Source: CAZQDP01 sp964592375 (GTDB lineage Bacteria; Bacillota; Clostridia; RUG12999). From it: DNA of 64,000 nt. The stretch lies in the NCBI GenBank assembly GCA_964592375.1, contig CAZQDP010000003.1, positions 1-64,000 on the forward strand, read 5' to 3'. The notes under the pieces are model-generated. The model saw only the letters and a list, made by a program, of their open reading frames with translations. It did not search any database and was not told the DNA's origin. How positions within the stretch are numbered: position 1 is the stretch's first letter; every line of letters begins with the position of its first letter. A program made the translations under genes and the position numbers. This document shows, one piece after another, positions 26,557 to 34,790 of this stretch.

Positions 26557-27911
26557 TATTTCTCCTCCCTTATTTGTTCAGCGATATAGCGGTTATTCAG
26601 CCAAAAACACTGCTTTGTCATCGTTCGACCGTCCGGAAGTTGAAGTCTATCATCAGCATTCCTTCCATGGGGACGCACATGAGCAATGGGGCTTTCAGAT
26701 TGCTTTGGAAGGTTATTTCTAATCCCATTAGGAGTCTGACACAATACTACACCATCCCGGATAGTTTGTACGGTGCGTTCCCACACGTGGCGTACTTCTT
26801 CCGAATCATCGTTTGAAATGTTCCAGAACTTTATACTATCAAAAATCAGATTACCATGTTCGTTTTCACGGAATATAACGAACAGAAATTTTGTCGGGGC
26901 AAGATAGTTATACAGAGCAGATTCTTCCCATATTTCTTCTTTACTCAATTCAATAAAACTAAAAGTGGGGAATGACATACTCTCTTTTATCGCACCATCT
27001 CTCCGAACACGAATAGTTTTTGGCACGATTTGCGCTTTTTGAAATTCCTCCGTATAGGCAATTTTTCCCTTAATGTTTAGCATTCTTCCCAATAGAATCT
27101 CATTTAGGTTTTTTGCTGTACTTTCTACACCAAAAAGTGCCTTTAAAGCAACTTGAGTCATTCCGTAGAAGTTGCTCACTTTTCTGATTATGTACTCTTC
27201 AAAGGTGCAGTGTATCAAAAGACTCCAGTGTCTGATTATTCGTTCGCTTTGCATATCACCAAATATGTACTTATTTAGTATTTGCGTCATATAGGATGCC
27301 TTCAATGAATAGGCACGTTGCTTTGCGGGAATATTTGAAAAAGGCTGCAGCCGGACACTTGCTGCAGTGGCGCCTTTAGTACATGCAGCCAAATAAAGCG
27401 TATCGCCCTCAGACAACTGATGAGCATTTCCACTACGCACTTTGTTCATAATAGTTACCCAATCATGCTCAATGACCATCAGGTCCTCTTCTGGAAAACT
27501 GAACAGAACAGCAGCGTCAATCTTATAATCACCTTTAGGGCGGTCTTGTAGATGCTCATATGACATAAGAAGCATCGTGTTGCACTTATGCCAAAAAGAA
27601 CTGGATTGGAAGGTTTTGTCACATTCCTCCATATAATTTATGATATTGCATACGAGTCGCTCTTTTGCTCGTATACCATCTCTGCCGTGCACATAAGGAG
27701 TAGCCTTTAATTCAACCCCAGCTTCAGGAAAGTCCGGCTCTGACTCGGAATTGGGAGTATAACCATACCAACTTTCTTCAATAACAGTGCCTATAGCACC
27801 CTTGCCAGTAGAAAGTCGACCAGTCTTATCTACATACTTTAGTGGAATGCCTATTATTTCTTGTGCGCGCTTTAAGACAGCTTCCTTAGTGCAATAAACT
27901 GTTCCTTCCAT
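26556..27911 (-). CDS. Type II restriction endonuclease, Sau3AI/MutH-like
   Basis: A 451-residue endonuclease similar along its whole length to Sau3AI (489 residues) as I recall it. The MutH-type active site is visible: Glu45/46 in TVIEESW, Asp60 in EPDFPEAG, and Glu67-Leu-Lys69 in GVELKATP. Later blocks AKQRAYSLKASYMTQIL and the C-terminal HVRPHGRNADD are also shared. Sau3AI cleaves GATC. The start at 27911 follows AAAGGA with 8-base spacing and matches the family N-terminus; the longer frame to 27974 is not supported. It sits between the M2 gene and the coupled nuclease gene. Confidence 0.92.
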   Translation of the reverse strand: MEGTVYCTKEAVLKRAQEIIGIPLKYVDKTGRLSTGKGAIGTVIEESWYGYTPNSESEPDFPEAGVELKATPYVHGRDGIRAKERLVCNIINYMEECDKTFQSSSFWHKCNTMLLMSYEHLQDRPKGDYKIDAAVLFSFPEEDLMVIEHDWVTIMNKVRSGNAHQLSEGDTLYLAACTKGATAASVRLQPFSNIPAKQRAYSLKASYMTQILNKYIFGDMQSERIIRHWSLLIHCTFEEYIIRKVSNFYGMTQVALKALFGVESTAKNLNEILLGRMLNIKGKIAYTEEFQKAQIVPKTIRVRRDGAIKESMSFPTFSFIELSKEEIWEESALYNYLAPTKFLFVIFRENEHGNLIFDSIKFWNISNDDSEEVRHVWERTVQTIRDGVVLCQTPNGIRNNLPKQSESPIAHVRPHGRNADDRLQLPDGRTMTKQCFWLNNRYIAEQIREEK

Positions 27912-28040
27912 ATCAACGTTCCTTTCCATTGGCATAGTAATGTGATATGAGACAAGACTTCGGTAATCACTCACATAAGGTCATCTCATTTTTCTTTTTC
28001 GAGCTATTGATTCTTATAATAACATAATTTCTATAAAAAG

Positions 28041-29255
28041 TCATTCTGCTTTAATGATATCATCCAGTACTTTCCCCATTCTTGTTATCATTGGGACTAC
28101 TAGAGCATTTCCCATACAGAAATATCTAATTCTTTCCGGCATACCAGTGTTCGTCCATTCGTCGTCAAAGCCCTGTAGACGTTCGGCTTCAATGGGAGTC
28201 AACAGGCGAAGCCGACCTGTTCCGGGGTCCGTTACAACGTGAGTGGAGCGGTTCAATGTGGATTCACTTGTAAGCATCGTTCGACCAGGCCTGTCCCATG
28301 GGTCAGGGAAGGATATTGGACCTTCAGAGAATACATATTCATGACCATTTGCGGACTTCCTTGATATCTTTTTTGCCCCTTTCAAATAAGTCCACTTGGG
28401 CATTTTATCGTTAGTTATATAATATCTTTCATTGACATTTTTTTGAAGAATCTTTCCAAGTAATATAGGTTGCTCTTCTGCTTCCATAATCTTCGCAGTT
28501 GTAATCATACCTTTGTGCATATACCCTGAGTTTTCAAAGGCAAAGGCAAAATTATCACTAACTTCAACGATATCAGTGCCGATTTCTGTGACCTTTGATT
28601 TATCCATTTCTTTAATCGGAAAAGCTTTGACCATAAACCCGGCTTTATTCAGTATATCTTCTGAAGAGATAGCAGCCATTTTTTGCCCGTATACAGTATC
28701 ATTACGGTAAGCAAATATAAATGTTCTGCGACGTCTTTGTGCCGTACCGTATTGCGCCGCATTAATGATACGCCATTCAGCGCTATACCCTTGTTCTGCA
28801 AGACATGATAGTATAACACCGAAATCGCGACCTCTCTGCTTTACAGGGGACTTAAGTAGTCTATCGACATTCTCAAGAATACAAAAAGGAGTCTTCTTTG
28901 CAATAAGAACATCTCGTATCTGCCACCAGAGCACACCCTTCTTGCCTTCGATACCTTTTGAAGATGCAAGGGTATGAGCAACGCTATAATCTTGGCAAGG
29001 AAATCCTCCAACCAAAAGGGTATGGTCGGGAATTGCTTTCTTATCCATAAGGCTTATGTCTTCACCTGTATGGAATTCACCATTGATGTCAGCACATTCT
29101 TCGTAATGCTTGACATAACACTCATGAGCCCATTGTGTTTTTGCTCCTGGTTCCCATTGTGAAAACCATGTTGTATTCCAGCCTGATTCGAGCCGGTCAA
29201 ACCCAAGGCGAAATCCGCCAACTCCTGCAAATAGTTCGCAAATCTTCTTTTCCAT
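28041..29255 (-). CDS. DNA (cytosine-5)-methyltransferase, M.Sau3AI-like (M2)
   Basis: A 404-residue 5mC methyltransferase with motif I (ELFAGVGGFRLGF), catalytic Cys87 in GGFPCQDYS, ENV (128-130), QRRRRTF, and motif X (MGNALVVPMITRMG). It is a paralogue of M1 and also resembles M.Sau3AI. The start at 29255 follows AAAGGAGGG. It is the first gene of the minus-strand cluster M2, R, nuclease. An inverted repeat, TTGACCG-N5-CGGTCAA (29267-29285), overlaps the upstream edge of its ribosome binding site. Two methyltransferases are unusual for a palindromic GATC site and suggest an asymmetric site or duplicated protection. Confidence 0.95.
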   Translation of the reverse strand: MEKKICELFAGVGGFRLGFDRLESGWNTTWFSQWEPGAKTQWAHECYVKHYEECADINGEFHTGEDISLMDKKAIPDHTLLVGGFPCQDYSVAHTLASSKGIEGKKGVLWWQIRDVLIAKKTPFCILENVDRLLKSPVKQRGRDFGVILSCLAEQGYSAEWRIINAAQYGTAQRRRRTFIFAYRNDTVYGQKMAAISSEDILNKAGFMVKAFPIKEMDKSKVTEIGTDIVEVSDNFAFAFENSGYMHKGMITTAKIMEAEEQPILLGKILQKNVNERYYITNDKMPKWTYLKGAKKISRKSANGHEYVFSEGPISFPDPWDRPGRTMLTSESTLNRSTHVVTDPGTGRLRLLTPIEAERLQGFDDEWTNTGMPERIRYFCMGNALVVPMITRMGKVLDDIIKAE

Positions 29256-29266
29256 AAAGCCCTCCT

Positions 29267-29285
29267 TTGACCGTCTTGCGGTCAA
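29267..29285. promoter_or_regulatory. Hairpin or operator at the M2 ribosome binding site
   Basis: TTGACCG (29267-29273) and CGGTCAA (29279-29285) are a perfect 7-bp inverted repeat with a 5-base centre. It directly precedes, and by two to three bases overlaps, the AAAGGAGG site of the M2 gene. It could be an operator for autoregulation or an RNA hairpin limiting translation. A wider repeat, TATAGGCC (29301-29308) with GGCCTATA (29352-29359), lies upstream next to a TATAAT on the minus strand (29364-29359). Confidence 0.5.
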
Positions 29286-29451
29286 CTCGCTTAAAATATT
29301 TATAGGCCGAGAAACTTATCTCTTATTAGCACCGACAGACGCCGGATCATTGGCCTATATTATATATATAAATACTTAAATTTCCCTTTGTATCAGAAAA
29401 AAACTCTTTAATATCTTCAACTTTACGGTGTCATGGGGACATGAAATTTTG

Positions 29452-30076
29452 TCACTTTGTTCTACTTATTATCCTTCTTGAAATCCCCGTTAAACGCTCT
29501 AATTGCACTATTGATAGAGCATATCTATTCCTTAGCGCGGCTATATATTGATCTCTTTCTCCTCGTAGTAATATGACTAATTCCAATATTTCCTTATCTT
29601 TTAAAACATTCTTATTTTGCGCTGAGCCTGCTCATCACTTAATCGTTTTCTTTCTGCTATTGAAAAATTGCTAATATCCTCTTTTTTGTGAAATGCAATA
29701 AATTCGTTCACAGCATTTTTTTCTCATGTGTGATAACATCAATAGTTGACATTTAATATCTGCAAGACAAATACCTTTGCTTATATCATCATAACTGACA
29801 GATTAAGTTTATCAATTACTCCTGCTTGTAATGGATTCTTATGTATATACAGAATAAAAGGGAGATAATATCTTTCATTTTCTACCGAATCACTTTATAT
29901 CTGTTTGCTAATAAACATCCGCCTCGTAGATATTTAAAATTATACCATCCCACGCAACGTGTTAAAAGATTATACATTATTTTCTTAATATCACCAGTTA
30001 TTTTTTCTTTCATATATAGATAAACATAATTTTTCATCCAGAAACATGTATATATTTCACATGGTTTTTTGTGTTT
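29452..30076 (-). pseudogene. Wrecked Y1 (IS200-like/REP-associated type) transposase
   Basis: Read in three minus-strand frames, this AT-rich region gives, in order: IYTCFWMKNYVYLYM (30011-30055; the family has NHVHL, the HUH motif, here changed to NYVYL), WYNFKYLRGGCLLANRYK, then after a frame change SVENERYYLPF and YIHKNPLQAGVID (29811-29849, the catalytic Tyr motif), NEFIAFHKKED, and a C-terminal helix-turn-helix LSIVQLERLTGISRRIIS before the stop at 29452-29454. At least three frameshifts and loss of the HUH histidines show it is dead. It sits at the right end of the restriction island next to the second rpmA copy. Confidence 0.75.
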
Positions 30077-30304
30077 TGATAACTGTTAATATTTAAATTA
30101 ACTTTTCGAAATCTTGAATTTCTTCAAATATATTCTGTCTGTTTATAACTTAAAAAATAATATAGTAAAATCCTGTTTCGCTAAGTTTTCTGGACAGTTT
30201 GCTCATGTTTTATTACCTTTACAAGATTATACCATTCACCTATTTATTTGTCAATAAAAGCGTGTCAATATTGCACCCTCTAAGGCATGCGTTCCTATGA
30301 TACA
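30077..30304. other. AT-rich right border of the island
   Basis: About 230 bp with no open frame of note, continuing upstream of the dead transposase up to the start of the right-hand direct repeat at 30305. I see no terminal inverted repeat or attachment-site core in it. Confidence 0.5.
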
Positions 30305-30648
30305 AAAAACAATATAGATGTTGTAAGACGAATGGTGTGACGAAGATGTTTAAAATTGATATTCAATTATTTGCACATAAAAAAGGTGTGGGTAGCACCA
30401 AGAACGGTCGCGACAGTGAAGCCAAAAGATTAGGCGTAAAAAGAGCGGACGGCCAGTTTGTTCTTGCAGGCAATATTCTTGTTCGGCAGAGAGGCACAAA
30501 AATCCATCCGGGTTCCAATGTCGGCAAGGGCAGTGACGATACATTATTTGCGCTTATCAGCGGCAAAGTAAAATTTGAGCGACTTGGCAAAGATAAAAAG
30601 CAGGTTAGCATTTACGCATAAATGAAACCAAAAATAAAAGGCAAGCAA
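30305..30648 (+). repeat. Right copy of the 344-bp direct repeat carrying rpmA
   Basis: Repeats 23050-23393 at an offset of 7255 bp. It starts inside the last codons of prp, without a promoter, and ends in the loop of the native rpmA terminator, which here is complete. Coding bases of rpmA appear identical between copies; the three differences lie in flanking bases. Confidence 0.95.
30346..30621 (+). CDS. rpmA: 50S ribosomal protein L27, copy 2
   Basis: A 91-residue L27 identical to the copy at 23091-23366, also at the DNA level. It lacks the rplU promoter and has a weaker ribosome binding site (AATGGTG instead of AAAGGTG). No promoter is obvious in the AT-rich sequence upstream, so expression is doubtful. 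It keeps the native terminator. It may be the original 3' end of the operon, pushed away by the island, or a copy brought in by it. Confidence 0.9.
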   Translation: MFKIDIQLFAHKKGVGSTKNGRDSEAKRLGVKRADGQFVLAGNILVRQRGTKIHPGSNVGKGSDDTLFALISGKVKFERLGKDKKQVSIYA

Positions 30649-30667
30649 AAGATGCTTGTCTTTTTTT
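30640..30667 (+). terminator. Native rpmA terminator
   Basis: GGCAAGCA (30640-30647) pairs with TGCTTGTC (30653-30660, one G-T pair), followed by seven Ts. The left rpmA copy keeps only the first arm and part of the loop. Confidence 0.85.
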
Positions 30668-30785
30668 ATGTCCTGCGGAGAAAACCTTTTATCGCACGAG
30701 AACCTCCAACAACCAAACAAGTATACAAAAGACTGTCATTCTACCGCCGAGGCCAAGTCATTGATAGTGCAGAAGAGAAAAAAAT

Positions 30786-31796
30786 CTATCCGATATCTCT
30801 CACGGAATCTCTTTCTATGATTTGATTTGGTTCTATAAAAATGCTTTGAGCAGGTTCTTCATTGATTTGTCTTACCAAAAGCTCCATGGCATGCATGCCC
30901 ATTTGAATTTTATCAATAAAAATGGTGGTCAAAGCGGGTTCAACATATTTTGAAAGTAAAATATCATCAATTCCAATAAAAGAAATATCATTTGGAATGC
31001 TATATCCATGAGCCTTGGCACATCGCATTGCACCAACCGCAAAAATATCTCCTGCACAAAAAACTGCAGTGGGTACCTCTTTGCCGCTTAAAATGTTTTC
31101 CATGCACATATACCCTGTTTCTTCATCCCTTGCAGCGTTTTGCACCCATAAGGAAGGAGGCGAGGCATGGATTTCGTCCATGGCCTTTTTATAACCTTGA
31201 TGAGCCTGTGCATAGTATTGCGGAATATGGCTAGAGCCGATAAAAGCAATATCCCGGTGCCCCTTGTCTATCAAATATCTGGTAGCAGTATACACGGAAG
31301 AAGTATAATCCGAATTGACACAAACGGCGTTTTCATAGGGCATATGCGCATCTACAATCACAAAAGGGATGCCAAGGGCATCCATCTTTTGAAGGATTAT
31401 CAATTCCATATCTTGAAAAAAGATGATACCATCCGTATCTCCCTGCTTCATCATTTGAGGGATCTCGACCATGCCATCCTTCAAGCCAATATCCACAAAC
31501 ACAAGATTATAGCCGAATTCCTTGCTCTTTTCCAGAATTCCTTTTACGACTTCAAAATAAAACAAATCAGCAAATGGAGATGAGCTCTGGCTGATTGCCA
31601 AAGATATATTATAGCTTTTTTTAAGGCTCAGCCGTCTGGAGTTTAAGCTTGGCACAAAATTCGTTTTTTCAATAACCGCCTGTACCTTTTTTCTGGTCTC
31701 TTCGCTGACTCCGTCTTTATGGTTAATAACAAAGGAAACTGCGGCAGGCGACACACCGGACATTTTGGCGATTTCCTTAATGGTTAGCTTTTTCAT
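30786..31796 (-). CDS. LacI family transcriptional regulator
   Basis: A 336-residue LacI/GalR repressor: helix-turn-helix at residues 4-24 (TIKEIAKMSGVSPAAVSFVI), hinge helix to about 60, then a periplasmic-binding-protein-like sensor (about 62-336). The hinge carries SLNSRRLSL. It is divergent from the glycan operon at 31970, whose promoter has a perfect 16-bp palindrome, ACTAAACCGGTTTAGT, with a central CG as usual for this family. It most likely represses that operon until a mannose-related or other glycan breakdown product binds. Confidence 0.95.
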   Translation of the reverse strand: MKKLTIKEIAKMSGVSPAAVSFVINHKDGVSEETRKKVQAVIEKTNFVPSLNSRRLSLKKSYNISLAISQSSSPFADLFYFEVVKGILEKSKEFGYNLVFVDIGLKDGMVEIPQMMKQGDTDGIIFFQDMELIILQKMDALGIPFVIVDAHMPYENAVCVNSDYTSSVYTATRYLIDKGHRDIAFIGSSHIPQYYAQAHQGYKKAMDEIHASPPSLWVQNAARDEETGYMCMENILSGKEVPTAVFCAGDIFAVGAMRCAKAHGYSIPNDISFIGIDDILLSKYVEPALTTIFIDKIQMGMHAMELLVRQINEEPAQSIFIEPNQIIERDSVRDIG

Positions 31797-31895
31797 ATTT
31801 TTAACTCCTACTCACAATATGCTAATTTGATTATAAAGGATAATTCATCCATTATCAAGCAAAATATTAAATTTTTATATTTTACTATTTTACTA

Positions 31896-31924
31896 TTGAC
31901 ATACCGGCAAACTTCATATATAAT
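31896..31924 (+). promoter_or_regulatory. Consensus promoter of the glycan operon
   Basis: TTGACA at 31896-31901, 17-bp spacer, TATAAT at 31919-31924; a perfect match. A second CCGG lies in the spacer (ACCGGCA, 31903-31909). Confidence 0.92.
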
Positions 31925-31927
31925 CAA

Positions 31928-31943
31928 ACTAAACCGGTTTAGT
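31928..31943. promoter_or_regulatory. LacI-type operator
   Basis: ACTAAACCGGTTTAGT is a perfect 16-bp palindrome centred on CG, placed across the expected transcript start of the operon (about 31931). This is a classical roadblock position for the divergent LacI-family repressor. Confidence 0.85.
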
Positions 31944-31969
31944 ATATACAAAATAAGGAGATTATCGAA

Positions 31970-33820
31970 ATGCCATTATATGAAAATAGCAAGAACGCAG
32001 AAAACATCATCAAGGTGAGCGAGGAGGCAAAGAACGCTGTGCTCTTTGGTGCAGAGAAGACCATTGAAAATATTGCAGACTCCCTCAAAGCCCAAAGCGA
32101 AAACAGTAATCGAACCATCATTGTAGCCTTTGACGGTTGGTACGGTGTCAGCTGGCAGGAGATAATGAGCGCGATGAAGGACAAGGCGCAGGAAGTGGGA
32201 CTGCAAATTAAAGCTGTGAATATGAACAGTGTTTTTCAGCCCATAGACGCTATTAAGGAATATAAGAAGGCGTTTATTACGGATGATCCCGGTTTTGGAT
32301 GGGCTAATTTATCCGGCAAAATAGAAGACATTTTGGACACAGTGAAAGTGCGTGAGCTGAAGGAAAAGCTGTATGACACAAAGTCCTCTATTACACAGAA
32401 GCCTTCTGCAATCATTATTTATGGTGCTGGCAGTGCCATTTCCGAGATAGCACAGTGCTATGATGTGGTATATTACTTTGATAAAACCAGACAGCCCCTG
32501 CTATGGCAGATGTGGGACAAAAAGCTGATTCCTTTTGCAAAGGATGTGGCGGATGAAGGCTATGAATGGAAGGAATACTACTACTGCGACTACTATTTGC
32601 TACACAATCAAAAGAACTTTGTCATTGAGCGTATGGATTATTATGTTGAAGCTATTGAGTTTAGTGAGCTAAAAATTCTTCCAAGAGCATCCTATGATGA
32701 GATTATTGCAACCCTTGTGCAGTATCCTGTAAAAGAGGTCAAAATTTTTCAGCCAGGACCTTGGGGAGCATATCGATACAAGGATTTATTTGAAGTACCC
32801 GGCCTTGAATGCAATGCGTGGAATGAATTGGCAGGCCCTGAGTTGAGCGTTTTAATTGATATCGGCAGGGAGCAGTGTATCAATATTCCCTTTGTGGCGC
32901 TACTGCAGTATGGGGAAGCATTTGTTGGACCATATCTCAATCGGCATTATCCGGAGCTCTTTCCCATGGATGTATGGCTGGACGACGGCTATTTTCCAAA
33001 GCCTGAGAAGGCGGAGCGAATTAGTATGCCCATACATAACCATCCCGGCACCGATTATGTAAAAAGACATTTCAATGAACCCATCGGTCGTTACGAAACC
33101 TACTATATCGCAGAAGCATATGAAGGGGCGAATACCTGGATGGGCTATGAAGAGGATGTGGATTTAGAAGAGTGGGAACAAAAGTGTAGAGCATCTAATA
33201 ATCTAACAGTGATTGAAAACTGGAAGGATTATTTGGCAAATTGGGATAGCTGTGAGGGTGATTTATTCTTAATTCCTCCCGGAACGGCGCATGGTCACGG
33301 AGGCAATCAAATGGTACTGGAAATGGATACCTGCCCTAGCATTGCAGGAACGGAGTATTCATTCTTTACCTATGACTTTGCCAGAAACTCATGGGATGAT
33401 CAGACAAAAACAATGACTGGAAAACCTGTGAAAATGCATCTGGAGCATAGTTTTGATAATGACAAATTTAGGCGTAAAAACTGGGTCAAGGAGCATTTGC
33501 TGGCAAAGCCAAAGGTCACTAAATGGACGAAGGAATATGCAATGGAACAATATGCGACAGTGCCGGAAATGCCTTTTCACATTGAACGAACACATTTTAA
33601 CGATGTTGCCCAGCATGATACCGAAGGAAAGTTCTGCCACGTTGTAACCTTAACGGTGGGGAGTAGAGTGAAAATTCGCTCAAAAAAGAATCCGGATATC
33701 GAAACGGAAATTGACTTATTTCAAAGTGCGGTCATCCCGGCGTGTTTTGGTGAATATGAATATGTGAATATGGACAAGGGAAGGTGCACTGTGGTACAGC
33801 TTAGATGGAAAAAAGGGTAA
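31970..33820 (+). CDS. Class I mannose-6-phosphate isomerase-like protein with N-terminal extension
   Basis: A 616-residue protein, far longer than usual ManA (about 310-390). The C-terminal half (about residues 320-616) is cupin-type phosphomannose isomerase: PIHNHPGTDYVKRH, the IAEAYEGA block, PPGTAHGHG with metal-binding histidines, and LEMDTCPSIAG. The N-terminal 270 residues resemble a kinase-like or Rossmann domain (IIVAFDGWYGVSW, IIIYGAGSA) but lack a Walker A motif. The start at 31970 follows AAGGAG. It is the first gene of a six-gene operon containing alpha-mannosidase, so conversion of mannose-6-phosphate to fructose-6-phosphate fits, though the substrate is unproven. Confidence 0.8.
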   Translation: MPLYENSKNAENIIKVSEEAKNAVLFGAEKTIENIADSLKAQSENSNRTIIVAFDGWYGVSWQEIMSAMKDKAQEVGLQIKAVNMNSVFQPIDAIKEYKKAFITDDPGFGWANLSGKIEDILDTVKVRELKEKLYDTKSSITQKPSAIIIYGAGSAISEIAQCYDVVYYFDKTRQPLLWQMWDKKLIPFAKDVADEGYEWKEYYYCDYYLLHNQKNFVIERMDYYVEAIEFSELKILPRASYDEIIATLVQYPVKEVKIFQPGPWGAYRYKDLFEVPGLECNAWNELAGPELSVLIDIGREQCINIPFVALLQYGEAFVGPYLNRHYPELFPMDVWLDDGYFPKPEKAERISMPIHNHPGTDYVKRHFNEPIGRYETYYIAEAYEGANTWMGYEEDVDLEEWEQKCRASNNLTVIENWKDYLANWDSCEGDLFLIPPGTAHGHGGNQMVLEMDTCPSIAGTEYSFFTYDFARNSWDDQTKTMTGKPVKMHLEHSFDNDKFRRKNWVKEHLLAKPKVTKWTKEYAMEQYATVPEMPFHIERTHFNDVAQHDTEGKFCHVVTLTVGSRVKIRSKKNPDIETEIDLFQSAVIPACFGEYEYVNMDKGRCTVVQLRWKKG

Positions 33821-33862
33821 TATAAGACTAAAAAAGCCACAGAAAGAGGATGAATTTTTGCA

Positions 33863-34774
33863 ATGAAGGAATATAGAATTGCATTTTGGACACCGGGTAA
33901 TATGCCCATAGAGGATGGGCAAACTTTTGGATGCGCAGCCCATGGCTTTTGCGATGCGTCAACATGGGTAAACCCCGATGAAAAAGCTTGCATGATATGG
34001 GAACACCAAGTCAAAGGAGAGGTTCTATCAGGTACCTACCATGCGGTTCTGAGCAAGGTAAAAGAGCTGACATTTATGCCAAAAGTGGCCATAGCAGTCT
34101 TTACTAGGCCGCAAGGCATGGAGGCGTTTTTGGCGAGCCTGATTGAAATTCTGCCCGAACTGAGGATGGTGGGTGGCGGCGCTGCCGTAGGAGCTGGGCA
34201 GTGCAGCGGTGAAGTAATGCCAAAGGCTGAAGAAGTTGCAATTTTGCTGCCTGTGGAAGATAATCTACTGTGCATAAGTAAAAACATACATCAACAAACA
34301 GGCACATGGTGCCATGTGAAGGCCTTAACCGATCGGAGCTTCCAGAAAATAAAACTTCAAAATATAGGTGAGTATGAAAATGCTGTGGATTTTTATAAAA
34401 AGGAACAGAAAAACCGCGGAATTGATGAAAATGATTTTGAAAGCATGACCTTTTGCGATGCACTTGGCAGAAACATTCACTGTAGCATAGCCGATGGCAT
34501 CATCAGCACCGGTGCAAATCTTCCGGCCGATGGCATACTGCAGCTGGTAGCAACCTCAACGAATAGCGCCAGAGAGGAAATGCTTGCGTTCTTTTCTCAA
34601 AAAAATGCCTTTATCTTTGGCTGTGCCGGTCTTCGAAGTCTGCTAAGAGAACAGATTGTCACCCAAGAGGGATCTGTTGCTGGATTTATGTTCGGCGAGA
34701 TTGTGATGCCAAAAAATCAGGCTGTCTTTGGCAATCTCATGATGGCAGCGCTGATTCAAAAACCATCAGAATGA
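33863..34774 (+). CDS. FIST-domain-like protein
   Basis: A 303-residue soluble protein. The middle part has RMVGGGAAVGAGQCSGEVM, and the C-terminal part ATSTNSAREEMLAFF and FIFGCAGLRSLL, which recall FIST N and C domains (ligand-sensing domains usually fused to signalling proteins). Here the domain stands alone. It is second in the operon, 42 bp after the isomerase gene and 16 bp before a UroD-like gene. The assignment is from motif shape only; function in a glycan operon is unknown. Confidence 0.5.
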   Translation: MKEYRIAFWTPGNMPIEDGQTFGCAAHGFCDASTWVNPDEKACMIWEHQVKGEVLSGTYHAVLSKVKELTFMPKVAIAVFTRPQGMEAFLASLIEILPELRMVGGGAAVGAGQCSGEVMPKAEEVAILLPVEDNLLCISKNIHQQTGTWCHVKALTDRSFQKIKLQNIGEYENAVDFYKKEQKNRGIDENDFESMTFCDALGRNIHCSIADGIISTGANLPADGILQLVATSTNSAREEMLAFFSQKNAFIFGCAGLRSLLREQIVTQEGSVAGFMFGEIVMPKNQAVFGNLMMAALIQKPSE

Positions 34775-34790
34775 AAGTGAGGATTGCAAG

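Noticed and set aside
30622..30825. 67-codon frame directly after the second rpmA
   Set aside because: It runs through the rpmA terminator hairpin and lacks a ribosome binding site; it is not obgE.
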